A stretch of DNA of 60,000 nt, from assembly GCA_905221605.1 (NCBI GenBank), contig CAJNDS010000236.1:769501-829500 (forward strand). Direction: 5' to 3'. A program made the position numbers and the translations under genes. The notes beneath the pieces are model-generated. The model ran no database searches. It had not been told where the DNA came from and worked only from the letters and a program-made list of their open reading frames with translations. The DNA is from Symbiodinium natans (Eukaryota; Sar; Dinophyceae; Suessiales; Symbiodiniaceae). Shown here one piece after another: positions 9,646 through 19,487 of this stretch (position 1 is the stretch's first letter; the number at the start of each line of letters is the position of its first letter).

Positions 9646-10170
9646 GTGAACCTTTTTTTTGGCCCAGGCTACGCAGCAACTAGGTCAGAGATGCAGTTGC
9701 AGAGGAGAAAAACTGGGCATTCCATGTTGCTGGCCCTTCGTCAGCAGAACGCAGCCCCCGCTGATGGGGGTCGCGAGACTCGCGAGACCTTTTGCGACAG
9801 ATCCAATTGCCCCTTACTACGCTGCCTGAGGCCATCTGAGGCCTTTCTACTCAAGTCTTGTAAAGGACCTTCATGGTCGAGCTCACCAGTAGTCGATTCC
9901 GTGACTAAACAGCTCAAAGTATCCGAACAACAGACAATGTGGAAGACCTTTGCACCTTTGGAGAACCAGAAAAACGACGTGAACATATTGGAGCGTCCGG
10001 GGGCGGGGGAATCAAGGATGCGGGGCGCAAGATTCAGCCGTATACTATATTTAATATACGTATTTCTTTGTCATACTTCTGCATGCGTAGTGTATATAAG
10101 TCTACGTGCATATATATATACATATGTGTGTGTAAATGTAGAGGGTGTAAGTTTTGCAAACGGGGTGTAG
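9646..10170 (+). CDS. 174-codon open frame, unknown
   Basis: Open over 525 bp. The middle (reads QTMWKTFAPLENQKNDVN) looks protein-like. The last 40 codons are microsatellite-derived (YIYTYVCV). A second frame reads EDLCTFGEPEKRREHIGAS, so the true frame is uncertain. Confidence 0.3.
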   Translation: MNLFFGPGYAATRSEMQLQRRKTGHSMLLALRQQNAAPADGGRETRETFCDRSNCPLLRCLRPSEAFLLKSCKGPSWSSSPVVDSVTKQLKVSEQQTMWKTFAPLENQKNDVNILERPGAGESRMRGARFSRILYLIYVFLCHTSACVVYISLRAYIYTYVCVNVEGVSFANGV

Positions 10171-10264
10171 GGTTTTAGGGCCGGTTTTAGGGCCTTGCCG
10201 GATGAAGTAGCAACGAAAAAGGTTTGCACGATTGATGCTGCAGGGTGTGGACGTGAGTTTTAAA

Positions 10265-10365
10265 TCCCTAAGCCCTATAAAGCCTAAGCCAAGGTAGCCG
10301 TTAACCCTAACTGAGACCTTCACACCCTATAATGCCTAAACCAAGGTAGCCCTAAATTCTAAGGT
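10265..10365. repeat. Direct repeat of about 45 bp
   Basis: CCCTATAAAGCCTAAGCC and CCCTATAATGCCTAAACC, each followed by AAGGTAGCC, about 60 bp apart. Confidence 0.7.
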
Positions 10366-10519
10366 GTCAGGGCGGCACTGCGCATGAGTTGAAAGACACT
10401 GTGATGAGAACCCGACATCTCCTTCCGGGTGTGAGTCTGAGGGGTCGCAACACCCCTCGCTAGCCACACATCCCCTCAAGACTTTCTTGACACGGCCTCT
10501 TGCACGACAGACTTTGCAG

Positions 10520-10585
10520 GATTGCCGCCCCCGGAGCAGTTGCAGGCACCTGCGTTGTGCTTCGGGAGTTGTTACTCAAGATGCC
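10520..10585 (+). CDS. Short exon, unknown
   Basis: After ACTTTGCAG, reads IAAPGAVAGTCVVLRELLLK. The 3' border is unclear. Confidence 0.35.
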
Positions 10586-10689
10586 TAAATTGGGGGGGGG
10601 AACATCGAGGACATTCTTTTGGTTGAGAACCTTCCTGGGTTTAGGGTTTTTGGTTTTTAGGGTTTAGGGCTGCGGAGTTTTCGACTCTG

Positions 10690-11031
10690 GACTGCACATC
10701 CTGCCTGGGACAAGTTGGCAAAATGCAGTCGTTGAGCTCAGGGTGTGGCAAGGGGCCATTTCTGGCGATCGAGGGTGCTCTCTTGGAACCCTGTGGATCT
10801 CCTCCTGCCAGGGAGACTCCGAGCCAACCCCGGCGCCTGCAGACAAGGAGCAAGCGACCATGCAAAGCATCTCTCGAATCAGTTTTGATATGTTTCGATG
10901 GTTCTTATGCATGGAAAAACGTGCATGAATGTCCACGTCTTACACACTTGGTCAAGCTTTCTGCCCGAAAACTTCTTTATTCACAGACGGAAGACGGACA
11001 GCAGCTGCCCCATTCATATGCCCCCTTTTAA
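10690..11031 (+). CDS. 3' exon, two competing frames
   Basis: One frame ends at TGA 10928 (reads SEPTPAPADKEQATMQSISR) and another at TAA 11031. Both are open for more than 60 codons. The region after 11040 has no exon, only a poly-G run at 11165-11180. Confidence 0.35.
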   Translation, partial: DCTSCLGQVGKMQSLSSGCGKGPFLAIEGALLEPCGSPPARETPSQPRRLQTRSKRPCKASLESVLICFDGSYAWKNVHECPRLTHLVKLSARKLLYSQTEDGQQLPHSYAPF

Positions 11032-11325
11032 TTCATAATATATCCATAGAGTAGTAGTGGCAGTCCCTTTACAACAGAGAGGAGAGAGCAGCGCGGGGAA
11101 GGGTAGACCAGCTTAGGTTGGCATCAAGGGACTCTGGGAGGCGCACTCCTGCTCGCGCCGAAAAAGGGGGGGGGGGGGGTGGGGTGGGGACCCTCCCTGA
11201 AGCCACAGAAAGAACGCAGGAAAGAAAGACAAAGAGAGGCAGAAAAATAGTTGTGTAGCCCTAAACCCTAAACCTTAGACGCTAATCCCCAAAACTTTTT
11301 AAATGTCCTTTTGTGGATGTGAGCC

Positions 11326-11428
11326 TTTGCAACAGAGCCCAGACCCTCAAGCGCAGGATGTCTTGGCCCAGCTCGGGCAGCCCTTTCCTCGGAGGCTTTC
11401 GAAGGGAATCTTCGAGCCTGCGCCGTAG
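11326..11428 (+). CDS. Short terminal exon, unknown
   Basis: Reads QSPDPQAQDVLAQLGQPFPR and ends at TAG just before a TA microsatellite (11455-11500). Confidence 0.35.
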
Positions 11429-11583
11429 GAGGGCGTCTGCTCGGTCAAACATATGTGTATATATATATATTATATATAGATATTTATCTATCTATTTCGT
11501 CTGTTATATTCTTAACCTGTGCAATCATGAGTAATGTGTAAAATATGTCTAAACAGATTTAACAAAACATATGATAGAAAAGC

Positions 11584-11826
11584 TTGATGTATAGGCTGCG
11601 GAGATTCGTGCTGAGGATTCGGCAGGCTCAAGCTGCTCCCTCCAGCTTCTTGGCAACAGAAAAATTCCTGTGCACGGCTTTTTGCAGAGAGTCATCGGGA
11701 GTGAGTCCAGGGTTCAGGGTCGTCAAGAAGACGATTCAAGAGCCGAAGGTCTCTCAAAGCTTTCTGAGGAATCCCATACAGGCCCCCAGCCACGGTAGCC
11801 TCAGTGTTCTGCACCCATTCTCATGA
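11584..11826 (+). CDS. 80-codon open frame, unknown
   Basis: Basic N-terminal part (reads MMYRLRRFVLRIRQAQAAP), with internal TTGCAG and GTGAGT signals that suggest it is two exons and an intron read through. A minus-strand frame (11801-12259) is also open. Confidence 0.25.
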   Translation: MMYRLRRFVLRIRQAQAAPSSFLATEKFLCTAFCRESSGVSPGFRVVKKTIQEPKVSQSFLRNPIQAPSHGSLSVLHPFS

Positions 11827-11977
11827 GATCCCATATCCAAGGTCGGGTGGCCAGCAAGGAAGAGCCGCGAGAGGTGCCTTTCTTAGGAAACAGCCTCGGA
11901 CTATGGGCTGCCAAGCCCGAAAAGCCCCTGACAGCACGTTGAACCCAATCGGCCACATGCACAGGAGCCTTTCTTCT

Positions 11978-12141
11978 CCCTTGGGGAGCAAAGGAACCCC
12001 CCAAAAAATTCGGGTCATCTACCCTCACACTACCGCAATTCTTACGACGGCCTCCGAGCCGGGTCATGTGGTCCCCGAGGTTCATTCTTACTAAGGCATA
12101 TGAGCCATAAGCCTTTTTCGAGGGTTCATGTGGTCCCAAAG
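11978..12141. mobile_element. MITE family C, copy with internal duplication
   Basis: Begins CCCTTGGGGAGCAAAGGAA and ends GGTTCATGTGGTCCCAAAGG. About 45 extra bases in the middle repeat the terminal GGTTCAT/GGTCCCCGAGG sequence, making it longer than the 100-107 bp copies. Confidence 0.7.
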
Positions 12142-12249
12142 GTTCAGCTTCTTCGGAATCTCGAAATCCGGTGAGGAGCCGGGGCGGACCTCTTCTGCTC
12201 TTGGGCGCCGAGGAGGAGATCAGCAAAGCCAAGAATCTGAGGATAATTA

Positions 12250-12460
12250 TACATAACATGTGTTTTTTTGTTTATCATGTGTTTATGTGTGTATATGTAT
12301 ACACACACACATATATATATATATATTATGTATGTATGTATATGTGTATGTATATGTAAATGTGTTTGTGTATGTATATGTATATGTATATGTATATGTG
12401 TATGTATGTGTATATGTATGTGTATGTAGAGATACAGGTGTGCATACTTATATATACACA
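12250..12460. repeat. TG/TA microsatellite
   Basis: Long TATG/TGTA alternation. The frames across it (YVYVYVC) are not genes. A short exon-like frame (about 12142-12240) precedes it. Confidence 0.95.
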
Positions 12461-12530
12461 GGAGTCATCGGCTTTTGATCGGTTAGTGTGACGCAGCCTG
12501 GGGAATGAATGTGTTGGGCAGGTTTGAGGT

Positions 12531-12722
12531 GTGGTGGACCTCATAGAGCTCTCCATGAATAGAGGAGCAGTCGCGTCTTTTGGCAGCTTAGACCTGGCTT
12601 CCTTGAACATGGCCACTGACGGTCGAGGGGTTGTGATGCTAGGATATTCGAAGCACTTCCTGCACTTGCAGATATCGGGGCGGGGTAGCTACAGGGACGT
12701 GGCAAGGAATCTTCTGCCCTAA
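12531..12722 (+). CDS. 63-codon 3' exon, unknown
   Basis: Reads VDLIELSMNRGAVASFGSLD and ends at TAA formed by the first CCCTAAA unit. A TTGCAG lies inside (12671), so it may be two pieces. Confidence 0.4.
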   Translation: MVDLIELSMNRGAVASFGSLDLASLNMATDGRGVVMLGYSKHFLHLQISGRGSYRDVARNLLP

Positions 12723-12809
12723 ACCCTAGACCCTAGACCCTAAACCACCCTAATAGTGTCTACACAATTCTCACAATTGACTCGACTCCTCGTAGGGCCT
12801 GGAGACTGC

Positions 12810-13090
12810 AGTCTTCTGGTGCCGCCGGCCCACGATGCGTCAAGGCTGGACGCGCCAGGCTTCAGATGGAGAACTCCTGGAGTTTTCTGAGAGCTAAAGA
12901 GGGGGGGTTTAGGGTTTAGGGTTTAGGGTTAGGGGTTTAGGGTTTAGGGTTTAGGGTTTAGGGTTTAGGGATCTTCGAAGCTTTGGAGAAGGGCTCTTTG
13001 GGAGATACGCCCCTACTATATTATTAAGCGGGGAAAAGACTGTGGTTTTCTGGGTCATTAATCACTTCACAGACCAGGATGATAGGGGCT
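12810..13090 (+). CDS. Two exons across a telomere-like array
   Basis: Exon 1 (about 12810-12906) follows CTGCAG and reads PRCVKAGRARLQMENSWSF. Exon 2 (12969-13090) reads DLRSFGEGLFGRYAPTILLS to a TAG. The array 12907-12968 starts GT and ends AG, and its removal leaves the codon GGG at the junction, in phase. Product unknown. Confidence 0.5.
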
Positions 13091-13107
13091 AGAGATTGAA
13101 GACCGCA

Positions 13108-13212
13108 GGAAAGGGTGAATCTTCCCCTATTTTTATATTACGGGCGTACATTAAATAAGCTCGCGCATTTAAAGCCCATATTATAATAATGGGGAAAAGA
13201 CCCTAGACTTGG
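13108..13212. mobile_element. Inverted-repeat element
   Basis: GGGTGAATCTTCCCCTATT at the left and AATAATGGGGAAAAGACCC at the right are imperfect inverted repeats. A related TATTATTAAGCGGGGAAAAG lies at 13018. 13212-13470 is AT-rich with no exon seen. Confidence 0.55.
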
Positions 13213-13478
13213 AGATGAAGACAGAAGACTCATGCATCTAGTTCCAGCTCCAGCGGTAAGACTCATGAAAAGACGAGTGCAACAGACCCCATTAAATGTA
13301 CTAAATTCGTGCGTTGTTCACACGGCCTTACAATTTAATACTTTTAATTAGGGCTTTTGTGTACTTTTGCTCACTGTGTTCGTTCGCTTGTACGTGAATT
13401 CACGCGCTCATTCACTCCTTCGTTCACACGCTTACAATAATATGACCGCGCGTTTCCTTGCGTCTATATTCTTATTAA

Positions 13479-13781
13479 TTGGATCCCTGCCCGGCTCATG
13501 GCTACAGTAGCCAAGACAGGAGGAGGCCCCAAACAGCCTACCTGTACACTCGGACTCCACATGCCGTCCATGTTAGCAATTGGGAAGCTGCAGCTCTTCC
13601 ATGGAATTCCAGCAGCTTCATGGCAATAGTTGTTGACGTGGCAAGCTGCGGCGTCTGCGAGTCCAGGGTTTCCGTAAGAAGAGCCTCTCCACAGGTGTGC
13701 TTTTGCCATGAGAGCAAACACAAAGCTGTCGCGGTCAAGCGCCCACGCACTTATAATGGGGGTCGGGATAAATACGAGTAG
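13479..13781 (+). CDS. 100-codon open frame, unknown
   Basis: Reads VSVRRASPQVCFCHESKHKA toward the end. A competing frame starts MATVAKTGGGPKQPTCTLGL at 13499 and stops at TAG. The frame choice is open. Confidence 0.3.
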   Translation: MDPCPAHGYSSQDRRRPQTAYLYTRTPHAVHVSNWEAAALPWNSSSFMAIVVDVASCGVCESRVSVRRASPQVCFCHESKHKAVAVKRPRTYNGGRDKYE

Positions 13782-13850
13782 TGTTCCCTTATGGTCCCTT
13801 TAACATTTATACAAACACTCCCAAAAACCCCCTTCTCAATTCTGCAGGCC
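13750..13850. mobile_element. Dispersed repeat family L, copy 1
   Basis: GGGTCGGGATAAATACGAGT then TTCCCTTATGGTCCCTTTA matches the sequence at 47.5 kb. The two copies keep the same order of blocks. Confidence 0.65.
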
Positions 13851-13876
13851 CTTTATTGACTTTATTGAGGTTTGGC

Positions 13877-14288
13877 GACCAGGTTGAGGCTGTTTTGCTC
13901 AAGCCCAGCCACGAGACCTGCCCCCGCCCACACGGGCTCTTCCATGGAGGCAGCTCCTCGCCTGAGAATGCTGGGGAAAGCCAGACACAATATTTCCGGG
14001 GTTTAGGGTTTAGGGTTTAGGGTTGAAGTGTGCCCTCAGTCTTATCCCTTTTGTTTCTTGTCCCCAGGATGGGCTATTCTACCCTAGAATCCCTTCAAAG
14101 GCCCTTTATCGGGTTCATTATGGGGATTAGAATGGCCTAATAGCCCATCATGGTCATGGAGATCCTTGACCCGCTTTGTGTCGCATTCCCAGGCTTCCAA
14201 GGTCTCGTATTCGGTCTATGCGCAAGCGCTGTGGCAACTTCTCTCGTGCGGGACAGATGAAGATGAAGGACACGAAGTCAGCGCATGG
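13877..14288 (+). CDS. Two exons separated by a family B element
   Basis: 13877-14000 reads VEAVLLKPSHETCPRPHGLF. A short TTTAGGG array and a family B copy (14063-14156) follow. 14193-14288 (exactly 32 codons, CCCAG acceptor, GCATGG|GTGTAG) reads ASKVSYSVYAQALWQLLSCG. Family unknown. Confidence 0.5.
14063..14156. mobile_element. MITE family B, copy at 14.1 kb
   Basis: CCCAGGATGGGCTATTCT at the left and GCCTAATAGCCCATCATGG at the right. Intact core. Confidence 0.85.
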
Positions 14289-14394
14289 GTGTAGGCACTG
14301 GTGTAGTCCAATTTCCCGGCACAATCGGCCGTGACCTCCCCGGACAAGGGCTTCTGGGAGTTATGGGTTAGGGAGCGAGACTGGAGAGTGTTTT

Positions 14395-14423
14395 TTACTT
14401 TTTTTATTTTATTATTATTTTTT

Positions 14424-14454
<31 letters not shown>

Positions 14455-14455
14455 C
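14395..14455. repeat. Poly-T then poly-G run
   Basis: About 18 T directly followed by about 22 G. A terminal exon-like frame follows at about 14488-14582 (reads PEFGGELGRDVIRATSFSL, ends TAA). Confidence 0.9.
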
Positions 14456-15160
14456 GGGTTGAGGGCTTCAAACGGGTGATTTGAGGGCTGTTTTTGATCC
14501 TGAGTTTGGTGGCGAACTTGGGCGGGATGTGATTAGAGCCACTTCCTTTTCTTTAAAGCTCAACTCTTCGCAACCTCTCTAACAGTTTGCAAAACACAAA
14601 ACTTCCCCCTTTTCCCCCAAATTTCGGGCTGAGGGGATCATTTCGACAGTTCACCTGGATGGAAAGCAACATATGCTTGGTCGTCAATATGAGATCTTCC
14701 TTCGTATGTTACTGGTAATTACATCTTGTATTTCCTTTTTGACTATACAGGAGAACCTCCATTTAATTATCCTCTCTTTTCTTCATGGGAGAACCTTCTC
14801 TGCCAGATCTTTAGGGGGAGTTTTTTTCATTGAAGGCAAGCCGGGAGGAAGCGGGTAGACGCCCTGCACCTCCACCACAACCTGGCCAAAACTAAACCAT
14901 CCAGGCTATTGTTTCGAGCATTTCCCCTGTGCTTCACAAGCACTCTCAATCCAGAGAAGCGCACACTCGTATTTAATAACAATCCTAATGGCCTAATGGT
15001 AACATTGAAACACATGTATTTAGTAATGTTTTTTTACAGCTTCCGGAGCATTCGGCAAGTGAAAGTCCTGGAGTGACACTGTTGCAAATGGGCGGGTGGG
15101 GGCCTAGGGGAGAAGACCCCGCTCTTAACCCCCCGATGACAAAGCGCAGTTGTAAAGGCC

Positions 15161-15253
15161 AGGTGCGTTTGCCTTGGCCCCTGACACTGCTGCAATTTAG
15201 TCTTGCGAGCAGGCAGAACAGTCAGAAATGCCGCGAGTTCCGTATCTGCAGGT
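15161..15253 (+). CDS. Internal exon, unknown
   Basis: AAGGCCAG acceptor and CTGCAG|GTAG donor give 93 bp. Reads VRLPWPLTLLQFSLASRQNS. Confidence 0.45.
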
Positions 15254-15361
15254 AGTTCAAAGTCGAAATTCTGCGTTATGTTTTTGGATAACTAGGGGTT
15301 ACTAACTATAAGTTTTTTCCGCACCCTCGGTGTGGGGTTGTGAGACTCTTCTCCTCACCCG

Positions 15362-15485
15362 GTCCGCTCACCCCCAGAGTATCCCCAAGAGTCCCTGGAG
15401 TGCCCAGCCGCAGAGTATGCCCAGAAAGTCCCTGGAGTTCAGGGCCCCTGGGGCATGGTCAGAGGGTGCCTGGAGTGCACAGCCC
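15362..15485. repeat. Minisatellite of about 36 bp
   Basis: Blocks of CAGAGTAT(C/G)CCCA(G)A and GTCCCTGGAGT are repeated about three times with drift. Confidence 0.75.
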
Positions 15486-15526
15486 CAGATGTTTTTTTTC
15501 ACTAATCCCCCCCAAAAAAAACTCAG

Positions 15527-15946
15527 ATGACACGAGGAGTCTTTACCATCCTCAATGTGAAGAACTCGTTTCTCCACGCGGACGTGGGCCGGGTCATCAA
15601 GCCACTTTGCTGCTTCATACAGTCAAGCCCCAAGTCTCACATGCTCCTTTGGTATTTGCAATTTTTGCCCGCAGAAAAGGCACCAATGCACCATCGGCAG
15701 ATTCTCCAGTTTGCAACGTATATCATAGTTGTGCAATCGTGGGGACGAAGCCGGGCGGCTCAGGAAATCCGCTTCGTACCCCAGCTTCGACACAGATCGG
15801 CAGCGTACAGCGATTCGAGACCAGGCGCGTTGGTCTGCTTTGAGCATCTTCGACCGGCGCAGATTTGCGCCCGTAGCTCTATTGGGATGTGCTTGCATGC
15901 TGAGAGCCCTTGCGGCTGGAAGGGGTGTTCTGGAACTCGCAATTGA
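15527..15946 (+). CDS. 139-codon exon, unknown
   Basis: Starts immediately after AACTCAG (ATGACACGAGG), possibly a true first exon, and ends in TGA. Reads TRGVFTILNVKNSFLHADVG. One other frame is open for most of the span, but this one has the better codon pattern. Confidence 0.45.
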   Translation: MTRGVFTILNVKNSFLHADVGRVIKPLCCFIQSSPKSHMLLWYLQFLPAEKAPMHHRQILQFATYIIVVQSWGRSRAAQEIRFVPQLRHRSAAYSDSRPGALVCFEHLRPAQICARSSIGMCLHAESPCGWKGCSGTRN

Positions 15947-16111
15947 GCCAGCACAGTATGGCACAGCAGGTTTTGACTGACAAACACATGTTTAATTGAG
16001 GTTCCAAGGGGAGTGTAGACATAGGACCCACCAATGAGTGCCCCCTCTTGTAAAATCTTCTTTCGCAAAATTTCTGCCTCGGTACCCTATAGGCTGCTCG
16101 GCTATTGCAGT

Positions 16112-16172
16112 CGATTCATGCTGCGGAGCCGCAGGCTCGGCGCGTTGTCGGAGCTATGCCACTTCGAGTTGT
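16112..16172 (+). CDS. Short exon upstream of the Mei2-like gene
   Basis: After CTATTGCAG, reads SIHAAEPQARRVVGAMPLRV and runs into GTTGTTGGGTTAGGG, a telomere-like stretch (16172-16204) that could be intron. It may be the 5' neighbour of the next gene's exons. Confidence 0.4.
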
Positions 16173-16216
16173 TGGGTTAGGGTTTAAAGTTTTAGGGTTT
16201 AGGGCTGTGATGGATT

Positions 16217-18183
16217 GTGGATGCACTCTGAAGGCATGTGAGGTGGGGAGGTCGCGATGGTTTCGATGCTGATGAGCGGAATTGCCCCCAACACTTGAGG
16301 GCCCTCTCAAGCGAAGGCATAGACGAAGTTCAAGCGCCCTTGTCGCAGGAGGGTCGTGAAGCTCGAGACGTACTGACCGGTGATCCTGTTGGTAAAGGAA
16401 CTTCTGCCAGCTCGTCTCCAAGCAGTGGCTCCCAACGCTTTGAAGACTTCGAAGCCACGAGATGTGCCGTGCAAGAATCTTCGCTCACGCTACGCGAAGG
16501 CGGCCATCAGTGTAACGACCTAAGCCAGACCTCCCTCGTGCTGCGCAACATCCCAGGCAACCTGGATGACATACAGGGGAGGTTTCCGAAATTTTTTGGG
16601 GAGGGGGAACCTTCTGGGGGTCCTTGGTGGTGTATATTTGGGGCCCCTAATTCATAATTCTCGTAATCTCCCATGTTTACCGCGCAGCTGGTTGAACTGT
16701 AGATTTGTCGGCCTGCCTGGGCTTTCAAATTCATGTTGACGTGTGACTGGTCGTTTGCGCGCCTTTGCTCTCTCTTTCCCTCTCTCTCTTTCCCTCCCTC
16801 TCTCTCTCTCTCTCGCTCTCTCTCTCTCCTCTTTTGTAAAGCTGTTCTTGCAGCAAGCTTGCAGAAATCTTGCAGAAATCCTCCACAACGTTGTGCAGCG
16901 ACTTCAGAGCACCCTACTGTATGGCTAGTGCCTGGCTCGGAAATATGAAACTCGACCTTCAAAAACTCAAACTGAACCCCCATGCCAGCTCTCATTAGTC
17001 TTTGGCCTCCTAGCAACCCGGCCACATGGCTAGCCCGGAATCTCCAGCACATTCTTGCCGCTAATCAAGCGATGCCCAGGTGACTACACCAAAAAGGCGT
17101 TGCTTCAGCTCTTCAAGAAGCTGCAAGTCCTTGAGCTTGTGACTCTTGGGCAGCAATGAGCTGAACTAGCCCTCAGCCCTGAAATGCCCTGAAAAGCGGA
17201 GGGTTCAGGGTCTCTGGGGCTTAGGGTTTCAGAGTGGGACAGAATCGTGTAGCCCCCAATCAGGTGGATGGGTGTGGGTGGGTGACCAGTCAAAGGTCAT
17301 ATTCAAAGGAGTTCAAATTTCAGCTCGAAACACTTAGCACATAGGCCTGTTGACCTGTATAACGGCAAGCCTCGACTGCAAGCCTTGAAGAGTTGCACAC
17401 GATGCTGTTAAAAAGGAGATGTCTTTGCTTGATGGTTTGCCGGATTTTCCAGAGCCATCCTCTTCATCCTCTAAGCTCATCCTCTTCTGCCATGTAGTAT
17501 TCTAGAATGCCCGGCGGTTTTTCGGCAGTAATCGTTCTGCCCTTTTCTGAGAGGGGAGGACCCTCGGACTTGTTCTCATTGCCCAGTCATTCTTCCTCAG
17601 GAGATAGAAAAGGTTCAGCACTCTGACGACCTCAACAGCCCAGAGACGATAGATGGGAGACTATCTTTCTTATGGGCCTTTTTGGGGTGCCCTTTTTTGC
17701 AAGGCTCCGTGTTCAAACAAGATCCCCGAAAGCCATCATTTAGAGCACTTCCTACATGAAACCAACCTAAACCCTAATTAAACCCTAAAACTCTAAAACC
17801 CTAAACCCTAGGGCACGCGTTGCGGTTTGTCTGTCGTGACTGGAGACTACCGGAGCCTTGCCAGCGCGTGCGCCAGTGTGAGAGTCGAAACCCCAAAACC
17901 CTAAAACCCCAAAACCCGTTAAAACCCTAAGACCGGAGTGGCAGCCAGGAACTTCCTGTACCTTCCGATCCGTGCGCGTGGTGGCTCCTCATTGGGCTAC
18001 GCCTTCGTGAATCTGCAGCTTTGCCCTGTTTCAGGCTACCATGTTGATGCCGCAACTTCTGGGGGCCACGTGAACCACAAAATGGGGGCTCCTATACCCT
18101 GCTGTACTACTAGAACTTAGTACCGCAAAGGTGGGTCTTGGAGCTTCTACAGGACTGAAGGTGTTGAAGAAATGTTTCAGACA
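16217..18183 (+). CDS. Mei2-like RNA-binding protein (RRM_2 domain)
   Basis: Mei2-type proteins bind RNA through a C-terminal RRM. Exon 1 (about 16217-16556) is Ser/Glu-rich and ends SLVLRNIP. Exon 2 (17080-17122) reads GDYTKKALLQLFKKL. Exon 3 (from 17949) reads NFLYLPIRARGGSSLGYAFV. Joined, they give the order RNIP, xYT..LL.LF, FLYLP, GYAFVN seen in RRM_2. Exon 1 to 2 joins in phase only with a GC donor (ATCCCAG|GCAACC) and a CCCAG acceptor, and exon 2 to 3 also fits a GC donor. A small exon 18151-18183 may follow. Later parts of the RRM were not found. Intron 1 holds a family G MITE and a CT microsatellite. Confidence 0.6.
16574..16672. mobile_element. MITE family G in intron 1 of the Mei2-like gene
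   Basis: GGGAGGTTTCCGAAATTT at the left end and a TCGTAATCTCCC-type right end enclose the internal TTCTGGGGGTCCTTGG block shared with the copies at 33.2 and 51.3 kb. Confidence 0.6.
16775..16832. repeat. (CT)n microsatellite
   Basis: TCTCTCTTTCCCTCCCTCTC with long CT runs, pyrimidine-only on the + strand, within the same intron. Confidence 0.95.
18056..18130. mobile_element. MITE family C, 5' half only
   Basis: GGGGGCCACGTGAACCACAA, then CCTATACCCTGCTGTACTA, match the left half of family C. The mirrored right half is missing. Confidence 0.55.
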
Positions 18184-18328
18184 GGTGGGTGGCCATTTGT
18201 TTTACGAGTGCCTAGCAGGAGGGTTCCCGTTCAACAGTCGGTGGGTCTGGGGTTAGCGGAGGCCCCTAAAAGTCGCGATCGTAGTGGCTGCTGCACTGAC
18301 ACCCAGATACCCCAACAGCCCCTTTACC

Positions 18329-18421
18329 AGGATGGGCTATTATAGGCCTTAAAATCCCCAGAATGAACCCTATAAAGGGCCTGTTCAAGGGATTATAGGG
18401 TATAATGGCCCACCCTGGTTT
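18329..18421. mobile_element. MITE family B, copy at 18.3 kb
   Basis: ACCAGGATGGGCTATTATAG and ATAATGGCCCACCCTGGT ends, near-complete core. The segment right after it (18421-18480, reads QVKGPHSGRAVSGLG) looks like an exon. Confidence 0.9.
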
Positions 18422-18504
18422 GCCACAGTGCCACAAGTCAAGGGCCCTCACAGCGGTCGCGCGGTCTCTGGCCTAGGAAGTGCTTTCAGCTTCGTAGCTT
18501 TTAA

Positions 18505-18615
18505 TCTACTATTTGCTTGAGAACCCCAAAAAATATGACAAATGATCATCCCTATATTACCCTTAGTAAGGAAGAATGTTTTTTTTTTTTTTTTTTTAGG
18601 GTTCTTAAGCCATTC
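18505..18615. mobile_element. MITE family D, copy 1
   Basis: Left end CTATTTGCTTGAGAACCCC and right end GGGTTCTTAAGCCATT are inverted. The interior has ATCCCTATATTACCCTTAG and a poly-T run. Confidence 0.85.
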
Positions 18616-18634
18616 GTAGTAATGTGCTGAAGTT

Positions 18635-18992
18635 TTGGTCGAAGATGCGCTGAAGCCGAGGACCAGCGTCGACGTTGTTGCCCAGTTTGCAGCAGTGGTC
18701 GAGGGGTTGCAAATCGAAGGCAGGGCCAGAGCAAGTCAGGAAGTCGTTTACTGTTGGCAGGATTCAGAAACGTTATGTGCAGGACAATCTCGAAAGTTTG
18801 CCCAAGTCCACCAAGAGAAGCATGGCTCTGGTCTGCTACTTCTGGTATAATGGTATACCCTCTTGTCCCATGTCATGTCAGCCTTACTCCGAAGGCATTC
18901 GGCTTTTTACTAGTTTCTGTCTCCTAGACACTTGTGGCCAAGTGCAGCATGAAGCGGAATTTCAACAAGAGCCCGGCACGCGGCGGGCATAG
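18635..18992 (+). CDS. 3' exon(s), unknown
   Basis: Two overlapping frames look real: 18635-18850 (reads VEDALKPRTSVDVVAQFAAV) and 18675-18992 (reads GRIQKRYVQDNLESLPKSTK, ends TAG). A splice near 18735-18770 would move from the first to the second. Confidence 0.4.
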
Positions 18993-19134
18993 TTTGCATC
19001 TGCATCTTATGGTTTTTTTTCTGCGAATAGTTGCTTCTGCGGTTTGTCAGTGCGGAAGCAACGAAAGAAGTTGCACGGTGTTCATCTAGGGCAGTGCAAA
19101 GTGGCGTGGGCCCCGCAAGAATCAGGACGTTCAT

Positions 19135-19332
19135 GTGGACAAGCTAGCAAAACCTCAGGCCACATGGCACCCCATGACCTTGCAGTCTCCAGTTCCCGGT
19201 GTTTGTCGTCGGGGCATCGTTGGGGTCACAGTGCCAGCACCACCTACAAAATCTAGTGGCGATTGCATTAACAAAAACAGAGCAGCGGGCTTCTATAAGG
19301 CAAAGTTGTACGATGCAGATTCGCCATGGTGA
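19135..19332 (+). CDS. 66-codon exon with 3' end, unknown
   Basis: Reads RRGIVGVTVPAPPTKSSGDC and ends KLYDADSPW before TGA. Good third-position G/C. No family. Confidence 0.45.
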   Translation: MDKLAKPQATWHPMTLQSPVPGVCRRGIVGVTVPAPPTKSSGDCINKNRAAGFYKAKLYDADSPW

Positions 19333-19487
19333 GTCATTTACGTGGGCAAGTTGTGTTGGAACTTTGTGGACTTGGCGACCGGCCGCGGGGTGTTTGATTG
19401 TTGTATGTTTAGTTGTTGCCCTAAACCCTAAACCCTAAACCCTAAACCCATGAAGGAGGGCGGACGTATCTTGTGCTTTGGGTGCCA

